64,000 nucleotides of DNA from Ottelia alismoides (lineage: Eukaryota > Streptophyta > Magnoliopsida > Alismatales > Hydrocharitaceae): positions 434,001-498,000 of the forward strand of contig JAZKJV010007246.1 in the NCBI GenBank assembly GCA_037367405.1, in the 5' to 3' direction. Positions 60,002-64,000 of this stretch are shown here, one piece after another (position 1 is the stretch's first letter; each line of letters starts with the position of its first letter). Under the pieces are notes generated by a model. It did not search any database. It was not told the origin of the DNA and worked only from the letters and a program-made list of their open reading frames with translations. Position numbers and translations under genes: made by a program.

Positions 60002-63000
60002 ATGATGGGTAGACGATCTCTTAGGCAGCCTCTGGCTGCACCGCTTTCAGGCGCGGCTACTTCATCATCTAGGTTGGCCCGCGAGAGTCAAGACCAATTC
60101 TCCGGGCCCGAGTACGATTCCACCCTGTTCCCCCTTGACCCCCTTTCTTTTCCTACTGAGAGACATGAGCCCGAGGAAAGACGAATTGATTTAACAGAAC
60201 CTGAGTTGGGCTCATCTGATTTTGCAGACGTTCCTATGGCTGGAGCCGGCAGTTCAGACAATCGCCAGCCCGAACATTTTGTCTTAGACCAGGGAGCGAT
60301 TAACTCCACCCTGATCGCGTCATTAGAGACAGTTCAGCAGCAGTTACGCGATCAGGGGGCTTTTATGATTGAGATGAGAAGGGAGATGGAGCGACTCCGA
60401 AGAGAGCGAGACGAGCCGAGCGAGCCTGAGGACATTCCTGACGCTGGTGCAGAGGCAGCAGCCGCAGCAGCAGCTGCCGCAGGAGGAGGACCACCGAGAA
60501 CGATGCGGGAGCTACACAACCCCGGATCTACACTGATGCATCATTGGGTGGTGGTACCTGCTATCGTGGGGGATTTCAAGTTCCCTCCGAACACCCTGCA
60601 GATGCTCCCTCATTTTCACGGGCTTGCCACTGAGGAACCCCATCTCCATCTCCAGGAGTTTTTGATGATCTGCAGTACTGTCCACGACCGTCATGTGGAC
60701 CAAGATACGATTCGAATGATGGCCTTCCCTTTTTCACTGGCAGATAGAGCAGCCGCCTGGCTGAAACATCTAGGGAAGTTTGTTTACACCTGGGATCAGC
60801 TCCGCACCGAGTACTTGAACAAGTACTATCCACTCGGGCGGACGAATGCAGCGAGGGCCCTGATCAACAACTTCTCCATGCTCCCTAATGAGCAATTTCA
60901 CGAAGCATGGGAGAGGTTCAGAGAGCTTCTGGATAGATGCCCACACCACGACATCTCGAAGCCGAACCTAGTTCAGAGCTTCTTTAGTGGGATGACACCA
61001 GAGCTTCAGGGTCTGGTGAATGCTTCTTGCGGCGGGTCCTACTTTGCCAAGGACCACAACCAAGTCTGGGCCATCTACGAGGAGATGGCAGAAAATTACA
61101 TGGTGATGTCCCAGACTCGGTTGTACACTCAGAGATCTCAGCAGCCGCCAGGACCCGTGCAGTATCAGCGGATAGCACGGGTTGATGCAGGTCCATCCAG
61201 TTCGTCCACAGTTGCGGCCGCACAGGCAGAGTCGGCCACTGCGGACATGGGGATTATCAGCGAGAAGTTGGACCGCATGGAAATAATAGAGAAGAAGCAG
61301 TGCCAGGGCATAACTCAGATGGAGCAAATGGCACAAACTCTGAGCGACATGAAGACCCAGCTCTTGTGTCTTCAGGAGGCACAGACGGCTCCTCAGCCCC
61401 GTCTTCTGTCGCGAGGCGATTCCGGCGGCAGCCGCAGCTCGTCCCAGCGCTCCAGCTCCTTGCAGCAGCCTAGACAAGTTCACCTTGTACAGGCGGAGCC
61501 GTACCAGCAGCAGCAGCCCTCTTACCAGTCACCACCATCTCCAGACTTACAGATGGTGGTATATCAGCCGGATCAGCCTCTGGCAGCACTGCCGCCAGAC
61601 TCCTTCGATGCTGAGCCGTTGATGGATGTCAACGGGATCTGGTATGACCGTCCTCAACCTGGAATCCGACGAGACCATCCCGGATTCAGGTGGGGGAATG
61701 GGGGAAACCAGTCCCAACAGCAGCCAGCCGGTCAGGGAGGGCAGTACTCCCAGCAGAGAGATCACCAGCAGCCCCCTGCATATCAGCCACATCAGCCATC
61801 ATCCTTCGTACCTCGTCCCTACCAGCAGCAGGGACAGAATTGGAGACGTGAGCAGCAAGCTCACCAGCAGCAGCATCCTTCCTCTTACCCCTCTCAGCCA
61901 CAGCAGCAGCAGGTCCAGCAGCCTCATTACCAGAGAGGCAACCCGTCGGGTTCCCACGAGAGCCCCGCCATGGATGATCTAGCCCGCCTCTTCACAGAGC
62001 AACAGGCTACATTTAGACGGGAGATGGACGAGTTCCGCCAGGAGATGCGGGACCTGATGAGAGGGAAGGCCGCTATCCCTGCACAGATCGAGCCTAATCC
62101 GAATAACTTGAAGAGGAAATCTGAGCAGGTAGTTCACACTGAGCCTACCACTCCTAGTAACTCATTTGATGATATGTCATCGGATATATTTGATGCTGAT
62201 TTTGTTACACTTAGGAGCGGTAGAAGACCAGCAGGCGGCGCCTCATCTGAGCGACCACACGAGGATCCATCTGGAGCGCCAGATGAGGAAGAGGAGAGCG
62301 GTACTGAAGCCGCACATCATGATGACGGTGGTACTGATGCCACCCGAGATGCTGATTCCACCGGCGGTACTGAGGCCGCCGTTTCACCACATAGAGGAGG
62401 TGGTACTGACGCCACCAGCAGAGCCGAGCCAGCCCGCGGTACTGAGGCCGCAAGACGTCTAGTTGTAGAGCCAGCTAGAGGTGGTACTGACGCCACCAAC
62501 ATTTATTCTGATAGAAATGTTGTCTTTCCTCGCATGAATGTATCTCAGAACTTTAATTTGAATAAAGGAAAAGGTTTAGTTTCTTCTGATCCCACTGTGG
62601 TGAATGATGTTTGTGAGGATCCGGTCATCGAACCGTCTAGGCCTATTCCTAGTCCTTCATCTGAGAAGGACCCTGTGATCCCGTTTCCTAGAGCTCTTGA
62701 GTTGGGGAAGGGGAAGAAAAAAGAAAAAGATCCAAAAAAGATAGAGCAGGAGGAGTTCAGCCAGAGCATGATAGACCGATTTCACATCCAGCTGACCCTC
62801 AATGAGGCTTTGCAACACATCCCTCTTCTTCAGCGATCCTTGAGAGATAAGACCACAGTCAGAAGGACGAAGAGGAACAAGACCGCAGAAATTCATGTGT
62901 TGACCAAAGCCACGTGTTACGCGATCCAGAACCATCTGCCGACTAAGAGGCCAGATTTAGGGGCCCCGTATGTCAGATGTCAGATTAGTGAGCAGAGGTT

Positions 63001-64000
63001 CAACCGTACTCTATTAGATAGCGGATTGTCGATCAACCTTCTTCCGGCAGCCCTTCTCGACCACTTAGAGTTGGGCACTCTTAGACAGAGCAGGACATAC
63101 CTTCAGTTTGCTGATCGGTCTGTCAAGAGGCCAAAGGGGTTGTTGCGAGACGTTGTCGTCACGATTCAGGGTTTGCAATTCCCCGTGGACTTCGTAGTGC
63201 TGGACATGGAGACCCCTGACTCGTTGACCGATTCCCCCATTATCCTCGGTCGCCCGTTCTTGGCCACAGCCAAAGCGGTGACTGACCATGACAGTGGGAA
63301 GGTATTCTTTCACGTCCAGGGCGAGAGTATACAAATAGAGACGGTTAAGGACCACAGAGCCAGAGCTAGATCCCGCTCAGAGGACAGTACAGATTCAGAA
63401 CAGCTGACAGACGCAGGACCAGACATCCACCAGGACTGTGATTTTGTGATCACAGATGATGAGGCAGTTTGGGCAGATCCTGCAGCACAGACCATCCTCT
63501 CATATTCAGATACAGTTGATGCAGAATTGATAGCAGAGGATAGTCTGGAGAGCACAGCCTTGGTTCAGGATACTATTGAGTCAGCAGAGTCGGACCTTGA
63601 TCGCGACACGATTTCCAGTGATGGTGGTGCTGATGCCACCTTGTTCTCCGGTGGTACTGATGCCACCGAGTCTGATATAGATCCCTCGGATTCAGAATCT
63701 GATTGGGCAGATTGTGATGATCAGATGCCAGATCTGGATCCACCTGAGCCTATAGATGAGGAGGAGGTAGAGGCAGAGCAGATCAGAGACAATGCAGAGG
63801 ACCCGCCTTCTCCAGATCCAGTTTGTGAGAGTTCTTTATCATTTTCCCAGGCAGATTTGGCAGAATTGTCTGCATACACACATCTTCTTCAGAAGCCAGA
63901 TTTGCCAGCACCCAGCTGTCCAGAGCTAAAGCCGCTCCCTACTTCGCTGAAGTACAGATTCCTTGCGGGAGAGTCTGAGATGTACCCAGTCATCATCTCT
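60002..64000 (+). CDS. Athila Gag-protease(-Pol) polyprotein, intact, 3' end outside the window
   Basis: Open without a stop from ATG 60002 (first ATG after an in-frame TAA near 59891) to the window end, 1,333 codons. Gag: a coiled-coil-prone stretch near residues 100-140, then a Retrotrans_gag domain (about 180-360) with FPFSLADRAAAWLKHLG, YYPLGRTNAARAL and WERFRELLDRCPHHD. A Gln/Pro-rich region (about 480-645) replaces the usual CCHC knuckle. IPAQIEPNPNNLKRKSEQ precedes an acidic linker with six GTEAA/GTDAT units (767-832). Protease: LLDSGLSINLLP with D1006-S-G, and ILGRPFLAT (1082-1090). Most Athila proteases have Ser after DSG; here it is Leu. The frame stops short of the RT palm, just after KYRFLAGESEMYPVIIS. 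Confidence 0.95.
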   Translation, partial: MMGRRSLRQPLAAPLSGAATSSSRLARESQDQFSGPEYDSTLFPLDPLSFPTERHEPEERRIDLTEPELGSSDFADVPMAGAGSSDNRQPEHFVLDQGAINSTLIASLETVQQQLRDQGAFMIEMRREMERLRRERDEPSEPEDIPDAGAEAAAAAAAAAGGGPPRTMRELHNPGSTLMHHWVVVPAIVGDFKFPPNTLQMLPHFHGLATEEPHLHLQEFLMICSTVHDRHVDQDTIRMMAFPFSLADRAAAWLKHLGKFVYTWDQLRTEYLNKYYPLGRTNAARALINNFSMLPNEQFHEAWERFRELLDRCPHHDISKPNLVQSFFSGMTPELQGLVNASCGGSYFAKDHNQVWAIYEEMAENYMVMSQTRLYTQRSQQPPGPVQYQRIARVDAGPSSSSTVAAAQAESATADMGIISEKLDRMEIIEKKQCQGITQMEQMAQTLSDMKTQLLCLQEAQTAPQPRLLSRGDSGGSRSSSQRSSSLQQPRQVHLVQAEPYQQQQPSYQSPPSPDLQMVVYQPDQPLAALPPDSFDAEPLMDVNGIWYDRPQPGIRRDHPGFRWGNGGNQSQQQPAGQGGQYSQQRDHQQPPAYQPHQPSSFVPRPYQQQGQNWRREQQAHQQQHPSSYPSQPQQQQVQQPHYQRGNPSGSHESPAMDDLARLFTEQQATFRREMDEFRQEMRDLMRGKAAIPAQIEPNPNNLKRKSEQVVHTEPTTPSNSFDDMSSDIFDADFVTLRSGRRPAGGASSERPHEDPSGAPDEEEESGTEAAHHDDGGTDATRDADSTGGTEAAVSPHRGGGTDATSRAEPARGTEAARRLVVEPARGGTDATNIYSDRNVVFPRMNVSQNFNLNKGKGLVSSDPTVVNDVCEDPVIEPSRPIPSPSSEKDPVIPFPRALELGKGKKKEKDPKKIEQEEFSQSMIDRFHIQLTLNEALQHIPLLQRSLRDKTTVRRTKRNKTAEIHVLTKATCYAIQNHLPTKRPDLGAPYVRCQISEQRFNRTLLDSGLSINLLPAALLDHLELGTLRQSRTYLQFADRSVKRPKGLLRDVVVTIQGLQFPVDFVVLDMETPDSLTDSPIILGRPFLATAKAVTDHDSGKVFFHVQGESIQIETVKDHRARARSRSEDSTDSEQLTDAGPDIHQDCDFVITDDEAVWADPAAQTILSYSDTVDAELIAEDSLESTALVQDTIESAESDLDRDTISSDGGADATLFSGGTDATESDIDPSDSESDWADCDDQMPDLDPPEPIDEEEVEAEQIRDNAEDPPSPDPVCESSLSFSQADLAELSAYTHLLQKPDLPAPSCPELKPLPTSLKYRFLAGESEMYPVIIS

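Larger units (their letters stand above)
55080..64000 (+). mobile_element. Athila-lineage Ty3/Gypsy retrotransposon, 5' part (runs off the window)
   Basis: A plus-strand element with a 3,647-bp 5' LTR (55080-58726), a tRNA-Asp primer binding site, a 1.25-kb leader and an open Gag-protease frame continuing past 64000. It is of the same family as the minus element at 41108: LTR starts, W-box/TATA layout and Gag are clearly homologous. The uninterrupted frame makes it much less decayed than its neighbour. The 5 bp before it are CAACA; whether they are duplicated on the other side cannot be seen. RT, integrase and 3' LTR lie outside the window. Confidence 0.93.

Overview
This 64 kb window is transposon-dominated nuclear DNA of a flowering plant. 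The evidence is plant-type Ty3/Gypsy (Athila-lineage) and Ty1/Copia retrotransposons, an L1-type LINE, and CACTA-, hAT- and Mutator-like DNA transposons, all in AT-rich spacer. I found no convincing host gene, rRNA, tRNA or CRISPR array. The species cannot be named from the sequence.

Layout. 1-3674: 3' part of an L1-type LINE (end of ORF1, then an ORF2 with endonuclease, reverse transcriptase and a zinc-finger tail, broken by one frameshift), ending in a poly(A) run. 4384-5534: a probable non-autonomous CACTA element. 6296-6620: a LINE remnant on the minus strand. 7500-8020: a GT/GA microsatellite. 9005-11073: Athila-family debris. 11074-20038: a heavily decayed Copia element on the minus strand. 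20039-23641: an Athila-type LTR remnant (minus) carrying a 378-bp fold-back MITE with a perfect 9-bp target duplication. 27898-28416: a hAT-like MITE. 30103-31855: a non-autonomous hAT element with an exact 8-bp target duplication and MITE copies nested inside. About 34190-37963: another Athila-type LTR with strong palindromes and a 324-bp direct duplication across its end. 41108-54308: a complete but dead Athila insertion (minus) bounded by the 5-bp duplication TTAAA. 55080 to the window end: a second, younger-looking Athila element (plus) with a 3.65-kb LTR, a tRNA-Asp primer binding site and an uninterrupted Gag-protease reading frame from 60002 off the edge.

The two Athila elements explain each other. 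The plus copy is open over 1,333 codons and serves as the reference for locating stops and frameshifts in the minus copy. Their LTRs share an architecture: an AT-rich 5' part, an inverted TTGACC/GGTCAA pair about 200 bp upstream of a TATA box, a GC-rich middle and an AT-rich 3' part. The least ordinary features are three: the array of PPT-like hairpins upstream of the 3' LTR of the minus copy, the paired palindromes in the 36.4-kb LTR, and an alternating GTEAA/GTDAT peptide repeat between Gag and protease.
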